Source of the DNA: Paludibacteraceae bacterium
GTDB taxonomy: Bacteria; Bacteroidota; Bacteroidia; Bacteroidales; Paludibacteraceae
DNA length: 35,917 nucleotides
Assembly (NCBI GenBank): GCA_017391905.1
Contig: JAFOWX010000141.1
Span: 1 to 35,917 of the forward strand
Direction of reading: 5' to 3'
Positions 7,185 through 16,088 of this stretch are shown one piece after another. The notes beneath the pieces are model-generated. The model worked only from the letters and a program-made list of their open reading frames with translations, made no database searches and was not told where the DNA came from. Every line of letters begins with the position of its first letter. Within the stretch, counting starts at the first letter, position 1. Position numbers and translations under genes: made by a program.

Positions 7185-8534
7185 ATGATTTTATACGTAT
7201 TGTTAGCGGTATTAGGTGGCGTCTTGTTGGGCGCCTTGGTGGTGTATGTGGTGTTGCGAAACAAGCAATTTGCCCTGCAAACACAAAATGAGTTGCTTGG
7301 TAAAGAAGTAGAGCATACCCAAAAGCAGTTGCAAGATAGTCAGGTATTATTTTCGGCCGAAAAAAAACAACTGCAATCCGAAGCCGAAAAGCGCTTGCAA
7401 GACGAGCGCGATATGGCAACCAAACGCCTGCAAGAAGAACGTGCCCATGCTGAAACCTTGCGCCGCGAAGCCGACGAACAATGGAACAAAAAATTAGAAG
7501 CGCTCAAAAATGAGATAAGCCGTATCACCCTTGAGCAATTGGCCAAAAAGCAAGATGCGCTTCAAGATCAAAACCGTAGTCAGATGGGCCAGCTGCTACA
7601 ACCCATTCGCGAAAAGTTTGCCGAGTTTGAAAAGTCGGTAAACGAGAGCAAGACCCAAAATGCGGTGCAAAAAGAAGACCTAAAGAAGAGTTTTGAGAGC
7701 ATGATGAAGCTCTTTGAACAACAGCAAAACCAAGCGGTAAACAGCCTAAAAGAGCAAACCGATAAAATAGGCAACGATGCTGCCAACCTTACCAAAGCCC
7801 TTAAAGGCGATAGCAAGATGCAAGGCGATTGGGGCGAAATGGTATTGGAAACCATCTTAGAAAATAGCGGACTTGTTTGTGGCGAGCATTTCTTTGTACA
7901 AGATAACGTAAAGGACGAAGACGGCAAGAACTTCCGTCCCGATGTTGTGGTGCGTTTCCCCGAAGGAAGATCGGTTGTAATCGACTCCAAGGTATCGCTA
8001 ACCGCATACGCCGATGCCATGACTGCCGATTCCGAAGACATTCGTACACAGCGCATGGCAGCACACGTGCAGAGTGTGGTAAAACACATTGACGAGCTGG
8101 CGGCTAAGAAATACGACGAATTGGTAGAAAATGCCATAGGGTATGTACTGCTGTTTATCCCCAACGAGGCAGCCTACGGAGCAGCCCTTAAAGCACGTCC
8201 CCAGTTGGCACAAGAAGCTTACAAAAAGAAAATCATCATTATATCGCCCAGTAATTTGCTCATGACCTTGCAATTGGCCTACAACCTATGGCAATACGAC
8301 AAGCAAACCAAGAATGTAGAAAAAATTGTGCAAAGTGCTTCTGGATTGTACGATAAGGTGGCCTTGTTTCAAGAATCGTTCGAAAAAATTGGCAGTCAAA
8401 TTCAAAGTTTGTCCGCTACCTTTGAAACGGCAAAGGGTCAGCTTTCCGATGGCAAAGGCAATGTGTTGGGTCGCGTAGAAAAATTTAAGGAGTTAGGCAT
8501 CAACCCCAAAAAGAATTTAAGAATCTCAGAATAA
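7185..8534 (+). CDS. rmuC: DNA recombination protein RmuC
   Basis: 449 residues. Residues 2-24 are a membrane anchor, about 26-190 a long Gln/Lys/Glu-rich coiled coil, and about 205-415 the RmuC nuclease-like domain (GDSKMQGDWGEMVLETILE, then RPDVVVRFPEGRSVVIDSKVSL and YVLLFIPNEAAY). The D...DSK pattern resembles PD-(D/E)XK nucleases. In E. coli, RmuC limits inversions at short inverted repeats. It has its own putative promoter (near-consensus TAATTTAG at 7151) and ends before a strong hairpin at 8544-8579. Its placement after a recombinase gene is probably coincidence. A long minus-strand frame over 7580-8164 is a shadow of this gene. Confidence 0.93.
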   Translation: MILYVLLAVLGGVLLGALVVYVVLRNKQFALQTQNELLGKEVEHTQKQLQDSQVLFSAEKKQLQSEAEKRLQDERDMATKRLQEERAHAETLRREADEQWNKKLEALKNEISRITLEQLAKKQDALQDQNRSQMGQLLQPIREKFAEFEKSVNESKTQNAVQKEDLKKSFESMMKLFEQQQNQAVNSLKEQTDKIGNDAANLTKALKGDSKMQGDWGEMVLETILENSGLVCGEHFFVQDNVKDEDGKNFRPDVVVRFPEGRSVVIDSKVSLTAYADAMTADSEDIRTQRMAAHVQSVVKHIDELAAKKYDELVENAIGYVLLFIPNEAAYGAALKARPQLAQEAYKKKIIIISPSNLLMTLQLAYNLWQYDKQTKNVEKIVQSASGLYDKVALFQESFEKIGSQIQSLSATFETAKGQLSDGKGNVLGRVEKFKELGINPKKNLRISE

Positions 8535-8543
8535 AAACTATTA

Positions 8544-8579
8544 AATAGGTGGTAATTTGGGAGCTAATTACCACCTATT
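8544..8579 (+). terminator. Hairpin terminator after rmuC
   Basis: Perfect 14-bp arms (AATAGGTGGTAATT and its complement) with an 8-nt loop, followed by a modestly T-rich stretch. It also separates rmuC from the convergent rnr. Confidence 0.7.
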
Positions 8580-8632
8580 ATTTCTCCTTTATTCCCTTCG
8601 GTCATCAACACGTCTCCTTTTTCAACTCTCCT

Positions 8633-10738
8633 TTATACTAAAACAAAATCCAACTGCTTCTTTTCTAAGTTGGCGCGTTGCACCATAATTTGCACCTCGT
8701 CGCCTAACTGGTATTTGCGGCGGCTTTGGAGACCTATAATGCAGTAGTTCTTTTCGTCGTAGGTGTAAAAATCGTCGTCCATATCGCGCAGTGCCACCAT
8801 GCCTTCGCACTTATTAGACGTAATTTCCACGTAAAGCCCCCATTCGGTTACGCCCGAGATAACACCATCAAACACTTGTCCTTTTTTATCGGCCATAAAC
8901 TCCACTTGCTTGTATTTAATAGAGGCTCTCTCGGCCGACGCCGCCACTTGCTCGCGGTCGGAACAGTGTTCACACATTTTTTCGTAGGTTTCCTCTTTTA
9001 CGCTGCCGCCCCCTTGTAGGTAGCTAAACAGCAAGCGGTGTACCAATACGTCGGGATAACGCCTAATGGGCGATGTAAAGTGTGTATAGTAATCAAAGGC
9101 CAAACCATAGTGTCCAATGTTGTTGGTGGTATAAATGGCTTTGGCCATGGATCTTACCGCCAAGGTTTCCACTAAGTTTTGTTCGCGTTTGCCCGCTACA
9201 TTGTCCAACAATTTGTTAATGGCGTTTGAAATTTCGTTTTTCTTGCCCGAGGTTTTTAGCTTGTAGCCAAATCGGCTAATAAATTGCGAAAAATTGCTCA
9301 ACTTTTCGGGGTTAGGTTCGTCGTGAATACGGTACACAAAGGTTTTGGCCTTATCGCCTTTTTTAACCTTGCCAATTTGTTCGGCAACGGTTCTGTTGGC
9401 CAATAGCATAAACTCCTCTACCAATTTATTGGCTTCTTTGGCCTCTTTAAAGTACACGCTAAGGGGTTTGCCTTGCTCGTCTATGTGGAAACGCACTTCA
9501 GAGCGTTCAAACGATATAGCACCTGCTTTAAAACGGTTGTCGCGCAGTTGCACGGCCAAGGCATTCATGGCCAATAATTCTTCGCAAAAATCGCCTTGCC
9601 CGGTTTCTATTACCTGTTGGGCTTCTTCGTACGTAAAACGGCGGTTAGAGCAGATAATGGCTTTGGTAATGCGGTGGTTTAGCACTTCGGCTTTTTCGTT
9701 CATTTCAAAAAGCACCGAATAGGTTAGTTTGTCTTCGTTGGGACGAAGCGAGCACACCATGTTACACAATTTTTCGGGCAACATGGGAATGGTTCTATCC
9801 ACCAAATACACCGAGGTTGCGCGGTCAAAGGCTTCTTTGTCAATTGGGCTGTGTGGGGTAACGTAATGGCTTACGTCGGCAATGTGTACCCCAATTTCCA
9901 CGTTTCCGTTGGGTAGTTTTTTGTACGATAAGGCATCGTCAAAGTCTTTGGCATCAACGGGGTCTATGGTAAAGGTAGTGGTTTCTCGGCAATCTTCGCG
10001 GCGTTTTATTTCCTCGTCGCTAATGTGGGTATCTATTTGCTCGGCAAGGGCGGTTAGCTCTTCGGGGTACGAATAGGGTAGTCCGTATTCAGCCAAAATG
10101 GCGTGCATTTCGGTGTTGTTTTCGCCTACCTCGCCCAATACATCAATTACTTCGCCAAAGGGGTTTTTGGCTTTTTCGGGCCAATCGGTCATGCGAACAA
10201 ATACTTTTTGTCCGTCTTTAGCACCGTTTAGTTTGCTGTGCGGAATGTAAATGTCGTTGCTTAGTAGCCTGTTATCTACCACCACAAACGAAACGCCACC
10301 CACAATGTTCATAACGCCTACAAAGGTGGTGCGGTTGCGTTCAATAATTTCAACCACCTCGCCTTCAGTTTGACGACCGCTGCGTTTGGCGTACACCAAA
10401 ACGCGTACGCGGTCGTTTTTCATGGCATGTCCTAAGTTTCGGTCGGCAATAAATATTTTTTCGCCACCGTCGTCTGGAATCAGGTGGGTTTTGCCGTTGT
10501 TGTTGCGGTCTATGGTACCTACTACATACTTATTCAAGGTAATGGCTTTGTATCGGCCACGTTCTACTTCTTGTATAATGCCTTGTTGTACAAAGTAGGC
10601 TAAAATGTGGGGCAATTTAGCCTTGTCGCCAGCCTTGGTAATACCTGCTACCGCCGCCAATTGTTTGTGGTTAAAGGGGCGGTGTTCAAATTGCAAAATG
10701 GCTGGGGCCACTACATTGATAAGTTCTTTTCTGTCCAT
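8633..10738 (-). CDS. rnr: Ribonuclease R (RNB-family 3'-5' exoribonuclease)
   Basis: A 701-residue processive exoribonuclease that degrades structured RNA. The order is: N-terminal winged-helix-like region (about 1-65), cold-shock domains (about 70-220), RNB catalytic domain (about 250-580) with TIDPVDAKDFDDALS (Asp259, Asp265, Asp267 and Asp268 as the magnesium cluster) and HIADVSHYV, and a C-terminal S1 domain (about 615-701, GVISGVTEWGLYVEI). It lacks the long Lys-rich tail of E. coli RNase R (813 aa). It starts 2 bp after the stop of the patatin-like gene, so the two are co-transcribed. Confidence 0.95.
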   Translation of the reverse strand: MDRKELINVVAPAILQFEHRPFNHKQLAAVAGITKAGDKAKLPHILAYFVQQGIIQEVERGRYKAITLNKYVVGTIDRNNNGKTHLIPDDGGEKIFIADRNLGHAMKNDRVRVLVYAKRSGRQTEGEVVEIIERNRTTFVGVMNIVGGVSFVVVDNRLLSNDIYIPHSKLNGAKDGQKVFVRMTDWPEKAKNPFGEVIDVLGEVGENNTEMHAILAEYGLPYSYPEELTALAEQIDTHISDEEIKRREDCRETTTFTIDPVDAKDFDDALSYKKLPNGNVEIGVHIADVSHYVTPHSPIDKEAFDRATSVYLVDRTIPMLPEKLCNMVCSLRPNEDKLTYSVLFEMNEKAEVLNHRITKAIICSNRRFTYEEAQQVIETGQGDFCEELLAMNALAVQLRDNRFKAGAISFERSEVRFHIDEQGKPLSVYFKEAKEANKLVEEFMLLANRTVAEQIGKVKKGDKAKTFVYRIHDEPNPEKLSNFSQFISRFGYKLKTSGKKNEISNAINKLLDNVAGKREQNLVETLAVRSMAKAIYTTNNIGHYGLAFDYYTHFTSPIRRYPDVLVHRLLFSYLQGGGSVKEETYEKMCEHCSDREQVAASAERASIKYKQVEFMADKKGQVFDGVISGVTEWGLYVEITSNKCEGMVALRDMDDDFYTYDEKNYCIIGLQSRRKYQLGDEVQIMVQRANLEKKQLDFVLV

Positions 10739-10740
10739 GG

Positions 10741-11697
10741 TTATTTTTTTCTTTTTTTAGTAGGGGTACTGCTTTTTTTGTGCAAGGCTCTGTCTTTAAA
10801 GTCGCCGCTGGTACGTAGCAGTTCCGGGTGGTTTAGCAAGAAATGCAACCCGGTTTCGTAGCCTACTTTGTAAATTTCTTTGAACTTGGCAAAGTCCAAA
10901 ATGTTGAAATGTTTGCTGGCATATACGTCCACCACGTAATCGCAACATGCCCTGCCTTCTACAGAGGTGTTCATTACCAAGGTAGTCATGGTACGCATTA
11001 CCGCGTCTCTAATGGTTTTAAGGCGTTCTACTTCGGTGTATGGGTTTACGTCCACACCAATAAGGATGTCGCACTTGTCTTTAATGGCGCAGGCTGGCAA
11101 GTTGTTGGTTACGCCACCGTCTATGTACACCATGCTGTCTATCACAACAGACTGAAACAACACCGGAATAGACATAGATGCCAAGGTAAATTTTTTAAGT
11201 TTGTCGCCGGTACCTCTAATTTCGCCTTTGGCGGTCATTAGGTTGGTAGTGGCGCAATAAAAGGGTTTGGGCAAACTATCAAAGCTATCGGTGGGTAATA
11301 CTTTGTCCAAGAACGAGGAAATGTATTTTTTTGAATACAAGCCTAATTCGGACGATTTAATATCGAGCGACATAATTTTGTTTTTGTGGGTCATTTTTTG
11401 CTCGGTAATAAGGGATAGAATTTTTTCGGGCGCATAGCCTGCAGCGTACAAAACGCCAACAATAGCGCCCATGCTGGTGCCGGCCACAATAGTTGGTTCT
11501 ATACCATAATCTTCTAGGGCGTGTAGTACGCCAATGTGTGCATACCCTAATGCACCGCCACCGCTAAGCGCAACGCCCACCCTTGGTTTGGCGTTTTCTT
11601 GTATGCTGTCTGCCATTGCTTCTTCTTGTGCTACAGCGGCAAGCGGTGATAGCAAAAGCAAACACGTAGCAATATATAAAATGAGTTTCTGTTTCAT
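10741..11697 (-). CDS. Patatin-like phospholipase, exported, short form
   Basis: 318 residues with a signal peptide (about 1-23, cleavage predicted AVA/QEEA). The patatin oxyanion motif GGGALGYAHIG (46-56), nucleophile elbow GTSMG (Ser75) and catalytic DGG (Asp193) are all present, so a Ser/Asp dyad hydrolase is expected. Many Bacteroidota relatives continue into an outer-membrane barrel domain of several hundred residues; this one stops after the hydrolase domain with a Lys-rich tail (KKSSTPTKKRKK). Gln after the predicted signal-peptidase site suits modification by the glutaminyl cyclase at 32394. It is the first gene of a two-gene operon with rnr; 155 bp separate it from the divergent micro-operon. 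The natural lipid substrate is unknown. Confidence 0.88.
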   Translation of the reverse strand: MKQKLILYIATCLLLLSPLAAVAQEEAMADSIQENAKPRVGVALSGGGALGYAHIGVLHALEDYGIEPTIVAGTSMGAIVGVLYAAGYAPEKILSLITEQKMTHKNKIMSLDIKSSELGLYSKKYISSFLDKVLPTDSFDSLPKPFYCATTNLMTAKGEIRGTGDKLKKFTLASMSIPVLFQSVVIDSMVYIDGGVTNNLPACAIKDKCDILIGVDVNPYTEVERLKTIRDAVMRTMTTLVMNTSVEGRACCDYVVDVYASKHFNILDFAKFKEIYKVGYETGLHFLLNHPELLRTSGDFKDRALHKKSSTPTKKRKK

Positions 11698-11818
11698 TCG
11701 TTTAAAATTTAGTTGGTTTATAGTAGTGTAAAGGTAGGAAAAAGATTATTGCAATGTTCACTTTGCGTGTTAAAAAAATGATTCTATCTCAAAAATACCA
11801 AAATTTTAGAAAAAATAC

Positions 11819-11826
11819 TACCTTTG
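11819..11826 (+). promoter_or_regulatory. -7 promoter element (TACCTTTG) of the micro-operon
   Basis: A consensus match 26 nt before the ATG at 11853. The surrounding AATACTACCTTTG resembles the hipBA promoter context (AGTACTATCTTTG). Confidence 0.55.
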
Positions 11827-11852
11827 TACCATTACCCATACGAAGAAATAAT

Positions 11853-11981
11853 ATGAAACAAGTAGAAGAACCAGCCGTAGTATATGACACAACCCTTCCG
11901 TCTTTGCAAGATTTGCGGAGCAGTATAGTTAGGCGCATTCAGTGTGAAACAGACACAAAATCTAAATGGGATATAGCATGA
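11853..11981 (+). CDS. 42-residue peptide, possible truncated antitoxin
   Basis: A short reading frame beginning MKQVEEPAVVYDTTLPSLQD. The start is set by a TACCTTTG promoter element upstream; the longer frame from 11754 would begin before that promoter. The VEEP start and the following SLQDLRSSIVRRIQ helix recall small Bacteroidota antitoxins of ParE/RelE-type systems, which normally run about 75-95 residues, so this would be an N-terminal fragment. That family link is from memory and weak. Its TGA overlaps the ATG of the next frame (ATGA at 11978-11981), so the two are translationally coupled. Confidence 0.5.
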   Translation: MKQVEEPAVVYDTTLPSLQDLRSSIVRRIQCETDTKSKWDIA

Positions 11982-12124
11982 GAAAGGTGTTTTGGCGCAT
12001 TAAGGCTATGAATGCCTTTCAAAGACAAAAACTTTGGTATTTAGTAAACAAAGATGAACAGTTTGTCAACACTTACCAAGAGAATATACATATACTGGAT
12101 ATTCGTTCGTCAGTGATGAAATAA
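11978..12124 (+). CDS. 48-residue basic peptide, possible ParE/RelE-like toxin remnant
   Basis: Starts at the ATGA overlap with the preceding frame: MRKVFWRIKAMNAFQRQKLW, later YQENIHILDIRSSVMK. The first half resembles the start of a ParE-type toxin (helix with FQRQKLWYLVNK) and the end resembles its last beta strand (ENIHILDIR), with the 40-50 residues expected between them missing. This suggests an internal deletion of a toxin gene, but the similarity is by eye only. A further 10-codon frame starts at the TAATG overlap (12124-12156). The region ends in a clear terminator. It could instead be a genuine small-protein gene. Confidence 0.4.
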   Translation: MRKVFWRIKAMNAFQRQKLWYLVNKDEQFVNTYQENIHILDIRSSVMK

Positions 12125-12170
12125 TGAACAAAATATTATCTTTGTTAAAAAAATAATTCCTATCAAGTAT

Positions 12171-12197
12171 AAAAGCGACCCTTTTGAGGTCGCTTTT
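12171..12197. terminator. Bidirectional terminator between the micro-operon and mdh
   Basis: Arms AAAAGCGACC (12171-12180) and GGTCGCTTTT (12188-12197) with a 7-nt loop. T runs follow on both strands. Confidence 0.85.
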
Positions 12198-12221
12198 TAC
12201 TTTTGGGTATGTGAACAAAGA

Positions 12222-13163
12222 TTAGATCAAGTTCATTTCGGTAAGGATAGCATTGGTTTTGCGAACAGCAGCTTCGCTGGCAGCAAGAAGTGCTTTTTCG
12301 TCGTCGTTAAGCGCTAACTCAACCACTTTTTCAATACCGTTTTTGCCAATGATTACAGGAACACCAATCATAATGTCGTCCATGCCATATTCGCCTTCCA
12401 AGCTGGCAGCGCAAGGAATCATTTTCTTTTGGTCTTTAATAATAGATTCTACCAAGAACGATGCAGCAGCACCGGGAGCCATCCATGCAGAAGTGCCCAA
12501 TAAACCAGTAAGGGTAGCACCGCCTACCATGGTAGCTTTAGCTACTTCGTCCAATTTTTCTGCGCTCAAGAATTGGCTTACAGGTACACCTTTGTAAGAA
12601 GCAAAACGAGTAAGAGGAATCATGGTGGTGTCACCGTGACCGCCAATTACCATGCCATCCACTTCGTTAGCGTTGCAACCCAAAGCTTGGCTCAAGAAAT
12701 ATTTAAAGCGGCTGCTATCCAAAGCACCACCCATACCAATTACACGGTTTTTAGGTAAGCCTAAGCTCTTAAGTGCCAAGTATGCCATGGGGTCCATGGG
12801 GTTAGAAACCACTACTAAGATAGTGTTAGGTGAGTATTCCAAAATGTTTTTGGCAACCGATTTAACGATACCTGCATTTACACCGATAAGTTCTTCGCGA
12901 GTCATACCGGGTTTACGTGGAAGACCAGAAGTGATAACCACTACGTCAGAGTTTGCAGTTTTTGAGTAATCGTTAGTAACGCCTGTTACTACAGTGTCAA
13001 AACCCATTAACTGAGCAGTTTGCATAATGTCCATGGCTTTGCCTTCTGCCAAGCCTTCTTTGATGTCAATCAACACCACTTCATTTGCTACTTCGTTTAC
13101 TGCCAATACATTAGCACAGGTTGCGCCTACGTTTCCTGCGCCTACTACGGTTACTTTAGACAT
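12222..13163 (-). CDS. mdh: Malate dehydrogenase (NAD, LDH-like class)
   Basis: 313 residues, the usual length for the LDH-like malate dehydrogenases of this phylum. Features are the Rossmann motif VVGAGNVG (6-13), Asp33 that selects NAD over NADP, the substrate loop LPRKPGMTR (Arg83, Arg89), Asp149 and Arg152, and catalytic His176 in GGHGDTT. It interconverts malate and oxaloacetate in the cytoplasm, as part of the reductive branch to succinate in anaerobic Bacteroidales. It is monocistronic: a TATTTTTG promoter element lies at 13207-13214 and a terminator at 12171-12197. It is divergent from porW. Confidence 0.97.
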   Translation of the reverse strand: MSKVTVVGAGNVGATCANVLAVNEVANEVVLIDIKEGLAEGKAMDIMQTAQLMGFDTVVTGVTNDYSKTANSDVVVITSGLPRKPGMTREELIGVNAGIVKSVAKNILEYSPNTILVVVSNPMDPMAYLALKSLGLPKNRVIGMGGALDSSRFKYFLSQALGCNANEVDGMVIGGHGDTTMIPLTRFASYKGVPVSQFLSAEKLDEVAKATMVGGATLTGLLGTSAWMAPGAAASFLVESIIKDQKKMIPCAASLEGEYGMDDIMIGVPVIIGKNGIEKVVELALNDDEKALLAASEAAVRKTNAILTEMNLI

Positions 13164-13206
13164 AAAAATATTCTTTAAATAGTTAAGTTAATCAATATTG
13201 ATATTG

Positions 13207-13214
13207 CAAAAATA
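13207..13214 (-). promoter_or_regulatory. -7 promoter element (TATTTTTG) of mdh
   Basis: A minus-strand TAnnTTTG match about 44 nt before the mdh start. It is 21 bp from the oppositely oriented porW element, so the two promoters must share or compete for upstream DNA. Confidence 0.55.
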
Positions 13215-13235
13215 CGCTTTTTTCTCAAAAAAGTG

Positions 13236-13243
13236 TAACTTTG
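13236..13243 (+). promoter_or_regulatory. -7 promoter element (TAACTTTG) of porW
   Basis: A consensus match 15 nt before ATG 13259. A TTG at 13241 lies inside it, so it cannot be the start codon. Confidence 0.55.
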
Positions 13244-13258
13244 CCATGCGATTTTCCC

Positions 13259-16030
13259 ATGAAAAGTAACTTTATTTCATATATATTTCTTTCGATAGTC
13301 ATTTTAGGACTATTTGCTCAATGTTCCACCAAGAAAAACACAGGAGCAACACGTGCATACCACTACGTTACGGCAAGGTATAATGTCAATTTCAACGCCA
13401 AACAAGCATTTGAAAGAGGCCAACAAGCCGTAGCCGCACAGCATCAAGACGATTTTACCCAGCTGCTACCTATTTATTATATAAGCAACCACAACAACGC
13501 CAAGGTGGCTACGTCCGACATGCAGCGTACGGTAGAAAAATGCCAAAAGTCCATTAAACTACACTCCATTGTCAAAAAACCAAAACGCGACCCATCTAAG
13601 GCAAAAGACCCTAATTACAAGGCATTTATGGCCAAAGAAGAGTACAACCCCATGGTACAGGAGGCGTGGTTGTTAATGGGTAAGGCACAGTTTTACCAAT
13701 TGGATTTTGTGGCAGCCAACGCTACCTTTTCGTACGTAAGCAGGCATTTTGACGATAACCGCGATGTAGCTACCAGTGCCCAACTGTGGAATGCCCGCAG
13801 TTATGCCGAAATGGGTTGGTTTTACGAGGCCGAAGAGGTGCTTAAACGCATGGACGAAAAAGCGTTTACCCCCAAAACAAGCCAGGAATACGTGTTGGTA
13901 ATGGCCGATTTGTTGCTAAAACAAGGCAACTACGTGGAGGCTGTTCCTTTCTTGGAAACCGCCATAAAAGAAGCCAAGGGTCAAGAAAAAACACGCTTGT
14001 ACTACATTTTGGCACAAGTGCACGAAAAACTAAACCACATTAACGATGCATATACCTGTTACCAACAGGTGTTGGAACACAGTCCCTTGCACCAAATGGA
14101 ATTTAATGCCTTGCTTGCGCAAGCACGTTGCTACCAGGGCAAAGATACCGCCCCCATTTTGGAAAAGTTGGATAAACTGATTAAAAAACAAAGCAACCAA
14201 GAATATTTAGACCAAATATACTACACCATTGCGCTCTTGTATCACCGCAATGGCAACATGGAAAAAGCAGAAGAATATTACCTGTTAGCCATTGAATCCA
14301 GCACACGCGATGGCATAGACAAAGCCAAAGCCCTATTGGCTATGGCCGATATCTATTACCAAAAAGAGCAGTACGTTAAGGCACAGCCCCTATACAACGA
14401 GGCGTTGCCCATTATTCCTGCCAACTATCCGGATTACCAAACCATAGAAAAACGTACCTACTTGCTCAACGATATAGCCCGAAACGAGCAGATAGTGGTG
14501 TTGGAAGACAGTTTGCAAGCGTTGGCTAAATTGCCCGAGGCAGAACAAATTGCCATTATCGAAAAGGTAATCGAGGCCAAAAAGAAAGCAGATCAAGAAG
14601 AACAAAAACGCTTAGAAGAAGCCGCTCGCCAACAAAGTTTGCGCGACCAAAACAGCGCTCTTAGCCAGGCTGGTTTATCGTTGGGCGAAATTGCCGACAA
14701 GTCTTGGTATTTCTACAACCCCACCTTGATAACCCGAGGCAGGGTAGAGTTCCAAAAAGTATGGGGCAAACGTATTTTGGAAGACGATTGGCGTCGCAGT
14801 AACAAAATGGCCATGTTTGTAGGCGAGGATGTAGAGGCAGAAGAAGACTCCATTGCCGAAGGAAACGTACAAGAGGAAACACAAGCATCGCAAAGCAACT
14901 CACCATACGATGTGGCATATCACTTGCGCTTAATACCCACCACGCCAGAAAAAGTAGAAGCATCCAACATGGCTATTCAAAATGCGTTGGGCGATTTGTT
15001 CATTATCTATAACGAAAAAATGGGCATGCACGACAAAGCATTGGAAGTGTACAACGAGTTGCAACGTCGTTTCCCCCAATACGCCGAAATGGGCGAGGTA
15101 CGCTACCGCTTGTACAAAACCTACGAGCGCACCAACAACCCGGCAGAGGCCCAACGCATCAAACAAGAAATACTCACCAAACACGCAGGCAGCAAATACG
15201 CCTTGCTGTTAGAAAACAAATTGGCCGAACAACAAAGTGCCGAGCAACAAGCCGAACAGCTATACCGCACCACGTACGAATTGTTCCGCAAGGGTGATTT
15301 TTCCTCGGTAACAGCCAATACAGCACAAGCCAAGGCTTTGTACCCCGAGTGTAGCATGATGCCTAAATTTATGTTCTTGGAAGCCCTAAGCACCGGCAAA
15401 CAAGACGGCAAGGAAGCCTTTAAGGAAAACCTTTCGGCCATTATCCAAAAATACCCCGACAGCGACGTGGCATCCATGGCTAAAAACATGGTGGCATTGA
15501 TAGGCCAAGGCAAAGAAATCCAGTCTGTAGCAAGCGTATCCGGTTTGGCAGAAGAACGTGCCAAAGTGGTAACGGAAACAGAGTATGCCGAAAACTTGCA
15601 AAAAGCAGGCTTTACCTACAATCCAGAAAGCCAACACTTGTTTATCTGTTTGGTTTCGGGCAACGACTCCATCAAAAACCAAGTGCTATACAACATAGGT
15701 GTGTTTAACTTTACGCGTTTCTTGCTAAAAGATTTCGATTTGCAAGTACGCGCCCTAAGCGACAGTTTGCACGCAGTGGCTGTATCCGGTTTGGTAAGTT
15801 TGGACGAGGCCGTTTGGTACCAAAACAACCTGCTATCCGATGCTCAATTCAAGCAAGCCTTGCAAGGTGTTTCGTACAAAGCATTTGTTATTTCAACCGA
15901 AAACTTTAGGGCTATTTTCGATAAAGAATCCGTACTCAAGTATTTGGAATTTTACCGAGAAAACCAACTTAAATTAGAAGAATCGGACATTATATCCGAA
16001 CTAAAACAATCCGCAGGATTTGTAGAATAA
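13259..16030 (+). CDS. porW: PorW/SprE type IX secretion system TPR lipoprotein
   Basis: 923 residues. A lipoprotein signal ends LGLFAQC (Cys22 as lipid attachment), followed by STKKNTGATRAYHYVTARYNV, which closely resembles the start of Flavobacterium SprE. Tetratricopeptide repeats run through roughly residues 120-420 and again 560-720. They are separated by a charged helical linker (about 430-480, EAKKKADQEEQKRLEEA) and the segment SWYFYNPTLITRGRVEFQKVWG typical of the family. In Porphyromonas and Flavobacterium, PorW/SprE is an envelope lipoprotein required for type IX secretion and gliding. The organism should therefore have T9SS cargo elsewhere. ATG 13259 is chosen because the promoter element covers the earlier TTG. 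Confidence 0.88.
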   Translation: MKSNFISYIFLSIVILGLFAQCSTKKNTGATRAYHYVTARYNVNFNAKQAFERGQQAVAAQHQDDFTQLLPIYYISNHNNAKVATSDMQRTVEKCQKSIKLHSIVKKPKRDPSKAKDPNYKAFMAKEEYNPMVQEAWLLMGKAQFYQLDFVAANATFSYVSRHFDDNRDVATSAQLWNARSYAEMGWFYEAEEVLKRMDEKAFTPKTSQEYVLVMADLLLKQGNYVEAVPFLETAIKEAKGQEKTRLYYILAQVHEKLNHINDAYTCYQQVLEHSPLHQMEFNALLAQARCYQGKDTAPILEKLDKLIKKQSNQEYLDQIYYTIALLYHRNGNMEKAEEYYLLAIESSTRDGIDKAKALLAMADIYYQKEQYVKAQPLYNEALPIIPANYPDYQTIEKRTYLLNDIARNEQIVVLEDSLQALAKLPEAEQIAIIEKVIEAKKKADQEEQKRLEEAARQQSLRDQNSALSQAGLSLGEIADKSWYFYNPTLITRGRVEFQKVWGKRILEDDWRRSNKMAMFVGEDVEAEEDSIAEGNVQEETQASQSNSPYDVAYHLRLIPTTPEKVEASNMAIQNALGDLFIIYNEKMGMHDKALEVYNELQRRFPQYAEMGEVRYRLYKTYERTNNPAEAQRIKQEILTKHAGSKYALLLENKLAEQQSAEQQAEQLYRTTYELFRKGDFSSVTANTAQAKALYPECSMMPKFMFLEALSTGKQDGKEAFKENLSAIIQKYPDSDVASMAKNMVALIGQGKEIQSVASVSGLAEERAKVVTETEYAENLQKAGFTYNPESQHLFICLVSGNDSIKNQVLYNIGVFNFTRFLLKDFDLQVRALSDSLHAVAVSGLVSLDEAVWYQNNLLSDAQFKQALQGVSYKAFVISTENFRAIFDKESVLKYLEFYRENQLKLEESDIISELKQSAGFVE

Positions 16031-16046
16031 GTTATCAATAACCCAT

Positions 16047-16078
16047 CGATTAGTCGATTTACCGATTAGCCGATTAGT
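16047..16078 (+). repeat. Short tandem repeat, four 8-bp units (CGATTAGT-like)
   Basis: CGATTAGT, CGATTTAC, CGATTAGC and CGATTAGT follow without gaps in the 58-bp spacer between porW and the GNAT-like gene. It is probably a neutral low-complexity spacer. Confidence 0.7.
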
Positions 16079-16088
16079 CAACAATTTT

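Noticed and set aside
7580-8164. 194-codon minus-strand open frame inside rmuC
   Set aside because: Antisense shadow of the Glu/Lys/Gln-rich coiled-coil codons. The predicted protein is Ser/Phe-rich low complexity, and the sense strand encodes a clear RmuC.
12137-12144. TATCTTTG match just before the terminator at 12171, possible small RNA promoter
   Set aside because: Any transcript would be only about 45 nt and mostly the terminator; the match also falls in a coding-like micro-frame, so chance is likely.
15121-15564. 147-codon minus-strand open frame inside porW
   Set aside because: Antisense to TPR codons, Cys/Leu/Ser-rich, no homology recognised.
16047-16078. CGATTAGT tandem units as a possible CRISPR or operator array
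   Set aside because: The units are 8 bp, contiguous and degenerate, with no spacers; best seen as a simple spacer repeat.
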